This document shows, one piece after another, positions 1 through 13,400 of a stretch of DNA of 64,000 bases. Numbering within the stretch: position 1 is the stretch's first letter; each line of letters starts with the position of its first letter. The translations under genes were made by a program, and so were the position numbers. The DNA comes from Vanilla planifolia (Eukaryota > Streptophyta > Magnoliopsida > Asparagales > Orchidaceae): the NCBI GenBank assembly GCA_023846275.1, contig JAIUJO010000145.1, forward strand, positions 765,001 through 829,000, written 5' to 3'. The notes under the pieces are model-generated. The model had not been told where the DNA came from. It made no database searches and was given only the letters and a program-made list of their open reading frames with translations.

Positions 1-1430
1 AAGTTAATATTTAGTAAGTATATTTTGAAGCAAAAATTAGTTAAAATGAAAAAAGTGATGTAATAAAATAAATGGAATGTAATGGTGAGTTTAGAAATTT
101 TTTTAAGTTAATAAGTAATATAACCATCTCGAAAAAACATTAAAAGAAATAAACAAATTTATGATAAAATTGCATTCACGATTTAAAAGAGATAAAGCGT
201 ATCACCCTTGATAATGAAATTTTTGAATTAGTTGAAATTTCTCATAAAAATTATCAATTAATTGAAAATGTTTTAACAATGCATAAATGGATATATAATT
301 GGATAGAGCCCATTGCAATTAGTCCAATGACATGTGTTTCATCTCGATTAGACCTCATGTAGAATTATAGCTAATTTTGAAAGTAGATATACAAAAAAAG
401 ATAAATTGTTGTTATAAAATTAGGTAAATATATATTAAAGATGAAATGAGCTGAATCAAAGTATCATAATATAACCAAGTAAAACAAATGCGAAGGTTGC
501 ATTAGAAGAGAATTTGAGTTTCATATTCACAAATCAAAGCAAAAACCTTAAAGAAATGAGATAATTTTTATGGAAAGTTTTATTCCAATTGTACTAAGGA
601 GATCTTGTGTAACATACTCTATGATCAAGTAAGACAAAAACAAATTTATTTTAAAAATCGTAGCAAAATAATAGTAATACAAAAGTATAATAATAGAAAA
701 TGATTAACTTGTTTGACATAGCTTATTGAGACAAGTATCGTGACCTTTGTTTCATCTCAATTAATATCATTTCATAGTACTAAAAAAACAAAGTCAATAA
801 AAGTAAATAAAAAATAAATTCTTCATCAGTTGTTAAGTAAACATATATCCAAGCTTAAATGAGATAAATTTAAGTAATTTAACATAACCAAATCTAGGTA
901 TATAATTGTCACAAGAAAGGAGAATTAGTTTTTCATATTAATATCACAAAATAATTGCAAAAAAAATATAACATGAAATAAATTATTTGAGAAAACTTCA
1001 TTCCAAGATAATAAATAGTTTGAGTGTAATATTCTCTATTATCAAGTCATGTATTAATTAAAATTCCCAGTGAAGAATGCTACATTCCTTCAAAATAAAA
1101 TATTTTAAAATAACAAAATGAATATCAAGTTTGATATAGCTCGCCAACCTGAGTTTAATGAAATTTTCATTATCTCATTTGTAGGTCATTAAGAATAACA
1201 TGGCATTACCAATGTAAACAAAATTACAAATAAAAAATTGTTATTAAAAATGAAGCAAATATATATTAAAGAAGAATTGACATAAGTTGAAGTATCATAT
1301 TATAACCAAGTAAAAGAAATGAAAAATCTCATGAGATTTGAATTTAACAGTCGTTGTACAAATCAATTGAAAATCCTTGAAGAAATGACATAATTTTTAT
1401 GAGAAAGTACTTTGTAAGGTACTATACAAT
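1..1430 (-). repeat. Degenerate ~410-bp tandem repeat, block 1 (minus orientation)
   Basis: The block contains about three and a half diverged copies of a unit whose landmarks recur at about 410-base spacing. One landmark, a 'tttcatctcgattagacctc'-like string, lies near 338, 748 and 1,160. Other recurring landmarks are 'tattaaag...gaaatgagataa', 'gagaattagagtttcat' and 'aaagaaatgagata'. The same unit makes up 9,780-22,790. No coding potential is seen. I do not recognise the family. It behaves like an old satellite or a tandemly amplified transposon fragment. The left edge runs off the window. Confidence 0.7.
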
Positions 1431-1435
1431 TCACG

Positions 1436-4010
1436 TTGTGCCCTTTGGAGGCTTGCTTTGGTGCATGGTGGAAATGTCTAACATTAACCCTCATGAATGT
1501 TGGATGGTGCATTTTGGAGTTATTGCATTTTTTATTTCTCTACAAAATTTCAAGATCAACTAATATTTATCCCCATCATGTAGCTGATTTGTCCCCACAA
1601 AACCATAAATGTCATGTAGGTTTCAAAAATCTCACTCACTTTCTTGTTTCCATTACTAAAGAGACACTTATGGTGGATCTATTACATGAAAAAGGTGTTA
1701 TTTTTTATTGTATTCATCACTTGAGATTGTTTGATCATGAATATGAAGCTACCCTATTAAGAAACTTCCTTTCTTCTTGAATGAAATGGTCATAATATGT
1801 AATTCATAAAGAGAATTCATCACATATCATGGGCCACAATGAAGTGGAAGTTGGATGGAGCAATATGCTTTAGGGTTTATACTTATTGGGTTGTGGCTTT
1901 ATCCATGCATTACTACAGCTACGCGTGCAGTAGTGCACTATGTTCTCGTGTGGTAACGCAATGTGTGTGAACGAAATAGCCAATTTATCCATGCCCTGTA
2001 GCATCCTATGCATGCAACAAGTTTGACCCATAAAGTAAATGTTTTTTTTGTTTTTTTAGTGATGTGGTCTGTTGGTCCTCTGATAACGTGGTAACCCATT
2101 AAGAAACTTTGATTATTCAATGAAGTAATTATCATAATATGTAATCTTAATGATGCAATGTGTAGCACGGTATTGTACAATAATACAATTGTGCACAAAA
2201 TAGAGCATTTGCCATAATAAAACTTTATTCTCACACCGTAGTGCACTATGTTGCAAATGGAAACAAGTCCACTTTTGCCATAGGGCATCATTTACATTTG
2301 GTGTGTAGGGCTTACAATGTGTAACTTTTTTTTGTACTTTTAGTGCTATGTTTTGCTAGAACTTGGATATGGTGATGCATTTAAATTTCCTATCTTTGAC
2401 TTTTCCTTGGGGCATTTTCAATTGCTATTTTTCTTCTGTTTTTGTGAAACTTTAGTAGTCCCAAATGCACATGGCAATTTCCTTGTCGTCTATGCAGCTA
2501 CCCTTCGTTGTGCCACATCTTGTGTCGAGCCCCTCACTTTTGTGGTAGTCTTCTTAAGGCATAGCATTTTGTGCCCAAAATGTGTTTCTCTTTTTTACCT
2601 TTATCATCACTCTGAACTACTTAAACAAGAATGTGCTGCAACTCTAATGAAGGAATCACTTGGTGCATTGTGTATTTTTCACACTTTACTTGCCACTTTG
2701 GACTTTATTTAGTGTGGTGTTTTCTCTTATTATAATAAAATTGCTATGGTGCAAATTGTACTAAACTTTATATTGGTTGATAGTGTTACCTTTATATGGT
2801 GCAGTGCATAATGTCATGCCTTCACCAGTTTCAAGCATGCAATTCACTTCTTTTCTTGTCAAGAATCATGGACAAAACATTTTGTAGTCATATGTCTAGT
2901 CCTCAACATCTTCCATTTTGATGTTACAATAAGTTTCAAACATTTTAGTGGTTCTTTGATTAATGTGTGCCATTCAAGTAGATTTGTATGCCTATGTTAG
3001 CTATGTCCTTCATTCTTCATTAAGCCCACTGTGCTTACATCTGTATATATTTATTGCTTTTAAGGCTAACAGGATTATATTAGCTTGAGAAGCTAAATGT
3101 ACAAGAGATGTTTTTCTTGACTACGTTTTTGCATGGTTAATAATTATGTGTAGGGCAGTGCCATGAAATTGAACCATCTTAAGAAAGAAGTTCATATGTT
3201 TCTTACTATTCTATTAGATGTGTAGATTCCATTCAATTATTTTTTGACATCACACTTCACCAATGTTGGAACTAATGGCATTTCATACTAGTATTGAACT
3301 TGTTATTGTTAATGCTCTCATGTTTGCATGGCCTTTTAAATCACTTATTTTGATCTTTATTCTCTACTAGATAGGGTTGTTGTTAAAGAATGAATTTATC
3401 AAGAGTTAACATTTTAAAACTTGATGGATGGTATCCTAAATTGGGAGCATTTGCACTTCTTTTGCATTGTATCCTAAACAAGAGAAACATGCCAATAGTG
3501 ACATGTGGTGCTACTTAATGATCTATCCTTGTATAGCTACCTGGTTGATTCATCTAGTAGTCATATTCTTGTCTCAAAGATTAGCCCATGCATGTGTAAG
3601 TATGAATAATTTCAAACAATGAAACTATGAAAAACTAATTAAATCTATTATAATTTATTTGATGGTACATGTCCCTTGGATAATTATAACAATTCTAAAT
3701 CTATTATGTGCATTGAACCAATACTTTTAGAAGGGATTCTCCTACTATGTAAAAGGATGTTGTGAGAATTTGCTTGGCTCCTTGACAATTCATAATAACT
3801 TGTTGAATCACACAACCTCAATTCCAATGATGCAACTTTTAAATTTTTGTTCAATCAACTTTTGATGTTAAGATAGCAGATAGCCATGTTGGGAAGGGTG
3901 ATAGGAAATTAGGGTTTGACTATAGAGAGGGAACTTGAGACAAGACAACTACAATCAAGGAATTTAGCAGGCTTAAAATTTACCTGATCTTGACTCTAGG
4001 AGGTAGTGAC
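1436..4010. repeat. Unidentified dispersed repeat, copy A
   Basis: This segment aligns by eye, in the same orientation, with copy B at 6,900-9,360. Matching blocks include 1,476-1,780 with about 6,990-7,325, 2,330-2,400 with 7,570-7,650, 3,399-3,475 with 8,870-8,945 (sharing 'gatggatggtatcc' against 'gagggatggtatcc') and 3,900-3,960 with 9,245-9,300. The copies differ at very roughly a quarter of positions, with small indels. The open frames inside (for example 1,436-1,780 and 2,353-2,712) are not conserved as protein between copies, so I do not call genes. It may be a non-coding part of a retroelement. Confidence 0.6.
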
Positions 4011-6060
4011 AGTGGTTGCATTATTAACCCTTAGCTATGGTTCTTTATTTGATGTTAACTAATAACAAGTATTTCTAAGAAATTTTGTTTAGTAAATTTT
4101 TATATTCTGAATAATTCATGCTCATATTCGTGGGAGCATTTAAAGAAGAGAACATAAAATGAAATCTCAAGAAAATTATTTTGGTAGAATTTGCAAACCA
4201 CTAAAAATATATTTTGACATTATTTTTAGTAATTCAAATTTTTTTGAAGTATTATGCTTATAAAATTAATTTTTCATGGTTAAAAAATAGATTAAGTTTC
4301 ATCTCAAATATCTTTAATGGCCATCTTTGATTCAATATTTTGAATGCATATTTTTCAAGTATTTGATTAATATTTATCAAACTCTTTTGTTTAGTAATGA
4401 TTTAAATGAGGAGTTTCTAATATAATAAAAAAAAAACCCAATGAAGTTTCTAAAAATCTGCTCACCATTAATAAGTTGCTATAGTGTTTGGGTTGGGGAG
4501 GGGAATTAAACCCACACACATTCGACACAATTAAATTTTTCTCTAATTGAGAACATTTTGTTGAATCAGCAAAAATAATTTATCATTATTGGTAAGAATG
4601 GGTGATGAAATCCCATACAAACCAGGAGGTAGCCAACCCCAAAACCAGGTTGCTCTAGTGCACACAATAATATTTAATTGCTAAAAAGTGCTCTTTGGAT
4701 ACAATATGCTTGACTAAATGAATTTGTTTTGTAGCACGTCATATTCTCAAATTGTGGGAGTGATGTGAGCCATCTGATCATGAATTTTCATGATTGAATA
4801 ATCACTACTATGTCTCGTTTTTCAAAACACAATTCTTTCAACCATTCGTCACTCATCGTTGTGATCACATGGTCTGTATTTCCTCACTTGTCAAGCTAAA
4901 TCATCTAGTGAAATCATGATTATAATCTAACTGTTCAGCTGCAATAAATGTGTCCAAGAAGTGTAGATTGAATTCTATTAATTTGATAGCACAATTTTTT
5001 CTATATAACGATCATGGCTTAATCTGTTTAGATGGCTCCAGCACAATGACTCTTTTAGTTTCTAATTTAAACTATTTGGCAATTTTGTAGAATAATAATT
5101 TCTTAAATTTAAAAATCTACAAGTAAAAAAATTATACGACTAAATTGTGTCTTTGGTAAGTGCTTTTAGCTATTAGAAGTTGTCTATAAATAGAAGAATT
5201 TTGAACAGATGTTTTGATGAAAATTTTTACAAAATTCTAAAGAAGAAATCTCGAGTCAAGATCTCAAAACAATTTGCAACCACTGCTAATCGGCACATCA
5301 TTATGCTGCACCTATCTTCAACAAATTACAAATTTATTTATTCATCTTCGAATTACCTAAGTTCTTATTTTCTTATTTCATAGTTTATTAAATTAAAATA
5401 GTTGCCCCCCATTAAATATTCTATTAAACATAAGAACATTTTTTGTATGGGTTTTCATCATCATTTTCTATCTATCTATTTCAAAAATTAATTTTAATTA
5501 TGGGGCTAATATCTCCTACTTTATATACTTTTTATAAGTTAGCCCACCCATCTTTTGATGAAGTGTTATATAATTGATTTTAGTGCTTCATGTTTTTGGG
5601 GTTGGTGTAACATTTTTTTAATATGAACCACATAAAATTGCTTGTGTACATAATTAAATCTTTACACCTTTTTATTCCACAAGTCCTAAATCTTCATTAT
5701 CAAAATAAAATTAATAAATTTTTAAGAAATTAAAATTTTTTAATTCTTGCAATTCACTTGCCTCTTCTTGCATAATATTTTAACATTAAATAAATAATAC
5801 TAGGCTCCTTAAGTGTAGTACATAAAATACGTAAAATCTAAACACATTAATAAGGATCACTTGGAAATCAAATTTGGTGATAGAAGCCATGACAAGTTTT
5901 TGCTCCTATAGCATATATTTATTGTTTTGTAGCCAAAAAGCACAAAATTGGACCGTAGTTTTGGTCGATTTGTTCACCTGTTGTTGTGAACAACCCACCT
6001 TGATCCTTTTGTTTATTATGTAGTCTAGTATTAGCAAGCCAAATCATGCTCTCATCACAA
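4011..6060. other. AT-rich intergenic DNA, unassigned
   Basis: No gene, RNA or recognisable transposon domain is seen. The short frame at 5,180-5,383 follows a TATAAATAG string near 5,184, but it has no recognisable motif and looks like chance. A short CTAT-type microsatellite lies near 5,468-5,481. The end of copy B matches sequence at 6,060-6,140 rather than the end of copy A. This stretch could therefore be an insertion within a longer copy A, or it could be absent from B by deletion. Confidence 0.5.
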
Positions 6061-6145
6061 AAAATAAGAGTGCTCAAAGATTTTGATCCTATTATGTTGG
6101 CCATTAAGATTGAAGTAATTATTAAGATGGACTATTATTTGCTTT
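6061..6145. repeat. Short block shared with the end of repeat copy B
   Basis: The string 'attatgttggccat' followed by 'aagat' and a similar AT-rich tail also occurs at about 9,665-9,710. It is preceded in both places by a similar 'agagtgct' motif. It suggests that the repeat seen as copies A and B once extended to here. Confidence 0.5.
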
Positions 6146-6899
6146 TATATTTCCTTATCAGAGGTAAAATTGTTTGATTTATGAAAGAGGAAGCACAGTG
6201 AAATCATTTTCCAAGAATATTTTCTTTAAACATGAATAAACTTTGGGAGCTTAAAGATGATCATATACCATAAAGTCTCATCAATAAATGTTGGTGACTA
6301 AGGCTTGGTTGATGTTTCTTTTTTGACTCCATCAACATATTGTGTGGAATAAAACTCTTTAGGTTTCTTGATAAAATAAAGGCCAAAGTCAACATCTTAA
6401 TGTCCTTTTAGAAGTTCAAACATAACATCAAGCTTTGTTTAAAAGCCAGTGACACAATGCTAACACGTGTAAGGTTATGAAAAAACACCTCTACACCAAA
6501 CTCCAATAAAAAATTTGATGCACAGGCATGTTGTTCACTTACTGAATAATAGTAAAAGCTTTTCACACAAAGGGAACATCTCTAAAAGCTCACTTAGCAT
6601 CAATGAAAGATAGATGGAACGGGCACCATGAGAAGTGATAGTTAAGTGTGAACAACGAGAAGAATCTTTTATAAATCACTTAATGTTTTGTTGAGGCATT
6701 GCAAGTTTTAGAGTTACGTTACTAACATTATCTATTGGAATATTCATCTCTTTATAGGCATAAAAATCATAAGCATTTCAAAACACCCCTTGCTCAGCTA
6801 TTATCTTTCCCTGCTTACTCTAGTTATGTAGATAATTGTTGTGGTATTTGCTATAATGCTTATTGAAGTAACTATTATGACACCAATTATTACTCCTTT
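6146..6899. other. AT-rich spacer, unassigned
   Basis: No recognisable feature is seen. The minus strand has moderately long readable stretches near 6,400-6,800, but none matches a family I know, and stops break them. Confidence 0.45.
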
Positions 6900-9740
6900 T
6901 GTAGTACTTATTGCGACATTTTTTTGTACATATTGCGGTGCTTTCTGTAGTAATAGGTGTCACAATGTGTAATTCGAATTGTCCCTTCATTGGCTTTCAT
7001 TGATGAAAGGATTAAATTTGACACATTACAAATCATAGAAGCTGGATGATGCAATGTTGGAGTTATAACACTTTTGCCTCTTTGTAAATTATCAAGATCC
7101 ACTAATATCTGAACCGATATAATAGCAACCACATCCTCACAAATTGAAAGACAACATGTCACTTAGGTTTTAAAAATTTCACTCAATTGCTCACATCACT
7201 TATTATGGCAATACCTTTAGTGGTTACTTGTGCATAAGAAAAGTGTCACTTTCTTGACCCTATTTATCATTTTATATTTCTTAATCTTGAATGTGGAGCT
7301 ACTCTATTTGGAATGTTTCCTTATTCATTATCAAAGTTGTTGCAATATGCAATTTGTAGGAGATAATATGTATTGTAGTGTCACTAGATGTGAGGTGCAA
7401 GTTGGATGGTGCAATAAGCACTAGCATTTGGGATTGCAAGGTTTTGACCCCATTCATACATTGCAGTAGTTGTCTTTGTGGTAATGTATTTTGCTTTCAT
7501 GAGAAAGCTAGTAAGTGCTCTCTTTATGACATCCTTTGTGCGTAGCTACTAGGAAGCCTAAATTATAACTCTTTTTTGGACTTTTAGTGCTATGGTTTGT
7601 TGGAGCTTGGACATGGTGATGCTCGTTTAGGCGACCTATATTCTTTCTTGATAGAATTATAAAAATAAGCAATATGTGATAAGGATTACCAATATTGATC
7701 TATAGCCCTAGCCATCTATTATTATACCTACACATGTGGTAGGTAGTTTGCAGAAGCCCTGTGGCATCATCTGTGTGTAGTTGTGTAGCCCATAAACTAC
7801 AACATTTCTTTTAAATTTCTACCACTATAGGTTGCTAGTGCTTTAGATAAAGTGATGCCTTATTGGGAGATTTGCCTTTTTCTATGATAGAGTTGTCATA
7901 ATGTGTACTTTACAAGGGGCATTGTGCAGTGCATTGCAGTCCACTATTAAGTGAACTTCGATGGTACAATATTCACTAAAGATTATTCATTTTAGCTTAT
8001 TCCCCTAAATTTGTTTGGTGTGGTGTTTTGCCTAAGTTGTTGTGAAACTTCAACACTGTCAATTACACTCATTCATGCATTGGTTGAGCATTCTATTGAC
8101 TCTAAATTGTGTGACACACAATGTTAATCCTCTATCATGGATTGGGTCTTCTACTACATATGACATTGGCCTTGAGAAGTTTAATTTATTGGTTCTAGAA
8201 ATGTTGGTTTTAAAGCAATTAACATGATTTTGCTCTATGGTTGACCATGTTTTCAGCACAAAGTTTAATTTCTTTCTTTCATCATTCTTGGACAAACCTT
8301 TTTGTAGTTACAAAATACATTCTCAACATTTTGAAGGTCCAATAAACTATAGCCATTTTAGTTGTTTTATAATTGGTGAATTCTTATATAGATTATTTGT
8401 ATTGTTATGCATTTCTCTAGAACTCATCACTTGTCATGCCATGCTAGTGCTAGCAAAGCCATTATACCAAAAACCTTTTGTGCTTGTTTGTGCATTCCTT
8501 TTAAAAGCCTTTTGGGCTAACGGGATTGGATTGCTTTGTGGCAACTTTTGTTTAAGTCACTTTTTTGTGGTGCTAATTCTTATGGCATGGCTATTACTAG
8601 GTGTGTTTAGTCATTTTGTTCAAGGCTTTGTGACGTAATTAAATCCTCCTAATGAGGAAGTTTGTATGTTCCTTGTTTTTCTATAAGATATGTAGCTACA
8701 ATTTGATTATTTCATTAAGACCACACATCTTCTATGTTGGAATAGTTATCATTTTGTAGTGCTATTGAATGTGTCATTCTCTTCAATCTCATGTTTGTAT
8801 GGTCTTTGAAATCACCATTTAATTCCTCATTCACTACTATGGAGGGTTGTTGTCAAAGAAAAACATTATCAAGAGAAAATACTTCAAAATTTGAGGGATG
8901 GTATCCCAACATAGGAGCATTGAATCTTTTGTTATGGAGTATTGCAAATATGATGAATGTTTTAACTATGACATGAGGTTCTTCTGATGCTTTATCCTTG
9001 CATTGCTACTTGGTTTTTCCAACTAGTAGTCATATGAATGTCTTAGTGATTTAGCACATGCACGTGTATGTTTGACCAGTTTAAGCTATGAAATTTTAGA
9101 GCTAGTACATGCACAAAACCTTATCTGCTACATGATTAATGATAACACATGGAATTGAATGCCCTCTATGACAACAATGCATAATATGAATTTTGACCCC
9201 ATCAACTTTAAATTGTAGGATAGGGGCTTATGCATTGTAGTAATGGGTGATGAACAATAAGGGTTTAGTTTTAAAGGGAGGACTTAAGAGATGGCTACCA
9301 CTTCTAAGAAAGATACTATGCACACAAGTTACAAAAGCTTGGCATAAGAAGGTAAGGATAATAAAAAACATTATCTACCTCCATGAGCTTAATAATTGGA
9401 ATAAGAAAACAAAAATTCCTTGATGATGATCGATTGCATGGAAAGTCTGATCCTAGAAAGTATAGAGAATCCAACTATAATCTTATTTTTTTAAGTTGCT
9501 ATAGTAATGAAGCTCATACTTGGATTGTTGTTTGTTGACACTATTCTCCAACTTTTCTTGGCTAGGTTTTGCTTTTGGTGCTATTACCTTGGAAAAATTA
9601 GAGTGCTAAAGTCAAGAACATATAGTAGATACATTTCTATGGGATAATATCATAGGATTTCTATTTTATTATGTTGGCCATCAAGATCAGACTAATAATT
9701 AAGGACTATCATAGACATTCATATTTCATAGATAGTAGAG
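6900..9740. repeat. Unidentified dispersed repeat, copy B
   Basis: This is the second copy of the repeat described at 1,436-4,010, in the same orientation. It shares the order of all major blocks and extends further right, to a block at about 9,620-9,710 that matches 6,061-6,145. The hydrophobic frame at 8,237-8,638 (133 codons) lies inside it and has no counterpart of similar length in copy A, so it is not called as a gene. The right end abuts the ~410-bp tandem repeat at about 9,780. Confidence 0.6.
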
Positions 9741-9779
9741 AAATTTTTTGTTTTATTATAGAGGAATGACTATCATGTT

Positions 9780-10485
9780 CTATCAAGGACTTTAATGACA
9801 TTTATTTTATCTCGATCAGACCTTGTAAGAAATTTCAATGAATTACTAAAATAAATAAGCATGAAAAATAAGTAATTATCTTTTCAACATAAAGTAAATA
9901 TATAGTAAAGATAAATTGTGATAAATTGAAGTAATATAAAAAAACCAAATCAAACACATCTAAATGACACATTAGAGGAGATTAGTGGTATATGATTATA
10001 TTGTGAAATTTAACCAAAGAATTTTGGGAAATGAGATATCTTATATGATAAAGCAGCATTTTAAGATATAAATGAGAACTAATGTAACATCCTAGATATT
10101 CATATAAGGTACGATTAAAGACATCTGATAAAACATGTCCAAATATCAGAAAATGAAATATTAAAAAATAATATAAAATTAATTTTTAATTAGTTCCATG
10201 ATATGCAAACAAGTGCAGTGATGCTTTCATTCTTAATCATACCTGATTTTTGAGCTACTATGAATTTCAAAGGAAAATAAGCATAAATAATATAAAATTA
10301 AATTTTTTTATATTTTATAGAAATATATTAAGACTAAAAAGAGTTTAATTAAATTATGTAATATAACTAATTAATAGCAATGTAAAGGTCGCTTAAGAGG
10401 AGAATTAGTGCTTCATAGTAAAATAGAAAAATCAATGTAAAACATTTGAAAAAAATGAGAAAAAGATGTTCCCACGCAATAAATC
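9780..10485 (-). repeat. ~410-bp tandem repeat, block 2 (minus orientation)
   Basis: Two degenerate units. The 'tttatctcgatcagacc' landmark lies near 9,808 and its decayed counterpart near 10,228. The block ends at about 10,485, where the repeat continues in the opposite orientation. Confidence 0.65.
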
Positions 10486-13400
10486 TATTTTTTTCTAATT
10501 CTTTCAATTGTAATTGATTATATTACTATTAAATTATAATTCTACTTTCATGCAACACTTGCATCATTTTTATTTAGTTATATCTTTTCCCTAATTTACT
10601 ACATTTAAGATTTATTATTATGAATATCTTGGTTTGTGCCAGATTTGATAAATGAGAATGTTATACTCTATCTTACTAGTGTCATAGAATATAACTTTCT
10701 CATATAATTTATCGCATTAATTTTAGAATTTTTCAATTTCCATTTTATATATTATTATGAAACTCTAATTTAACTCTTGTGCTACAAATTTTTCCATATT
10801 ATGCAAACACAATTTATCTCAATTCAATTTTATTATAATTTAAATAATATTATAATAAAAATTTTGATTAACTATGCTTATTTATTTAGATAATTCACAG
10901 TAACTTCAAAGGAACTTTAGTGTAGAAAAAATAAAAAATTATTAGAATAATCTCGATAAGCTTTGTCAAATTATATATTTATCTACTTTTATTATTAAAT
11001 GTATTATTTTCGAGCAATTTGGCATGCAATGCAATGCATTTTTATTGCTAAAAGATTTTAAGATTGAGAATGTTTCACTCCATAATCTTATTACTTGGAA
11101 AGAAACTTTATAATGTAATTGATCTTATTCATTCAAATTTTTTTCTTTGATTTTGTTACGCAAAACTGCTTAAAGTATTATCATTTTATTATTGATAGAT
11201 GTGTTTACTTATTTTTTAAAAAGGATTTTGTTATTATTATGTTTCATTACTTTGGTAATTCGTATTTGTTCTAAAGGAGATTTCATCGCCAAGAAGCAAA
11301 CATCGTTGGACTTTTGTTGATTACATCTATGAAATTAAATAACCATTTTTGTTAGTTCAAATAGTCTATTTTCTATGGTTTTTTCATACCTTATAAGACA
11401 TTCTTATTCATTGCGACTTTATAGATCGAGGATGTTACACTATTGTCCTTATTAGGTTTCAATGTAACTTTCTCATACAACTTATCCCATTTTTTTCTCA
11501 TCTCCTCTTAGCCTTAATATATATCTATTTGATATTAAAAAAATAATTTATTTTTTTTACTTTGTTAATTCATAGTAATTCTAAACGAGGTCCTTTAAAG
11601 ATGGAAAAAATCATTGAACTTGCCTTAAGAAGCATTTTCTAATTAAAAATTTAACATTTTATTTTTTTAAAGATATTATTTTCTAGCCTTATGCAAAACT
11701 TTACAAACATATAGACTTTTACTTCAATTGATAATCAAGGATTTTAACCTTAATCTCTTAAGTTTCTTGGATTGTAACATTCTCAAGTAATTTATCCAAT
11801 GTTTTTCAAATTCTTTGCTTTGATATTTTTATATTACAATATAACTATGAGTCTGCTCTTCTATGACCTTTTCATTGCTTTAATTTCGTTAATAACAAAG
11901 CCATAATTTTTATCATTTTGTCTTTAATGTATATTTACTTAATTTTATAAAAATTATTTATTATTATTTATGGTTATTTAAAATGGAAATTAATAATAAT
12001 TCTAAATGACACTTGATGATGACAAAAAGATGTCATTGGAAAAATCTCAACGTTCTATCTAGTTAAATTTTTATTTTTTTTATAGTTTTAAATATTTTAC
12101 TTTTTAGAGTATTGGCATGGTTAACAAAACAAATTTTGATTAATACAAGATTTGATGATAAGGGATGTTACTTATAAACACTATAGAATCATGTAATACA
12201 AACATACCATAATATTAATGTGATTTCTTTAAATTTTTTGCCTTGATTTGGTTATGTTAATATGTATATCAAAATATATAATCTTGTGAGCAATTTATAT
12301 CGCATTGATTTTGATAATTTTGTTAATTTAATTTATCTAATTTAAATTCTAACTTAGATTTATTTTATTATAAAATAATAATTCATTTTTATTTATGCTT
12401 ATTTAAATTGGCAATGCATAATAATCAAAATGTAGTTTGATCGAGACCAAACAAATGTTGTTGGAATCCCATCTATCACCTCAATCTAATTAGATAATTA
12501 TTAATATACTTATATAAATTTTATCTCCTATGATTTTTGCATGTTTTTTTAGGTATTTTGATTTGTTCCTGATTTGTCGATCACAAAAATTACACAAAAC
12601 CTATTTAGATTTAATATATATTTTCTTTACTTTTATTTTTTAGTCATTCTAAATGAGTTCTAATTAAGGAGAAATAAAAATTATTGGACTCATCATGATG
12701 ACCTCTATCTTAATTTCTTTTCACCTTTATGACACATTTAAGTTTCCACCCAATTTAATTATTGATGTTGTTACACTTTATATATTTAGTAATTAGAATG
12801 CAACAATCATATAGACATCAAATTATTTGTTCAAAGTGTTAGCTTTGATTTGGTTATATTATATTTTACAATTTATCTTATTTATGGTTTAATATATATC
12901 TTTAAAAGTATAGCAGCTATTTGTAATTATTTAAGCACAAATACTATTGTAATTTGTAGTAATTCCCAATGATGACTAATTAATATTGAAAGTTGTTATC
13001 TATATTATCATAAAATACATTTTTCTCGTATAAATTATCTCATTTTTAAAAAATATTTTCTTTGATTCTTTAATATTACCATCATTCTTTATTATTTTAT
13101 ATTGTATTGATTTTGTTATCTTACGTTGCTTTCCTTTATCTTATTTTTCTTTTTATTTAAATAAGCAAAATAATGATGTAATAATTAATTATTATTAATG
13201 TTTAATTAATTTTTTAATTCATAGCTACTCTAACTGTGGTCTAATAGTAAAAAAACATCATTGAAGTCAAGTTGATGAGCTCTATCTATTTACATAATAA
13301 TTTGTTTGTATTTCATTTTTTAACTTTTTTAGGCACACTTTAAAAAACTTTTAATTCATACCTTATTTGATGATTGAAGATGTTACCCTCAATCTCCTAA

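Noticed and set aside
1436..2712. Frames of 114-119 codons in repeat copy A
   Set aside because: The translation is not conserved with copy B, which has frameshifts between them, and no family motif is present.
5180..5383. Small gene behind a TATAAATAG string
   Set aside because: The frame has no motif, no signal sequence and no support from context. TATA-like strings are common by chance in DNA this AT-rich.
6150..6880. Possible minus-strand protein remnant
   Set aside because: Readable stretches are short, interrupted and match no family I can name.
8237..8638. 133-codon hydrophobic frame that looks like a membrane protein
   Set aside because: It lies inside repeat copy B and has no comparable frame in copy A. 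Its hydrophobicity follows from T-rich sequence.
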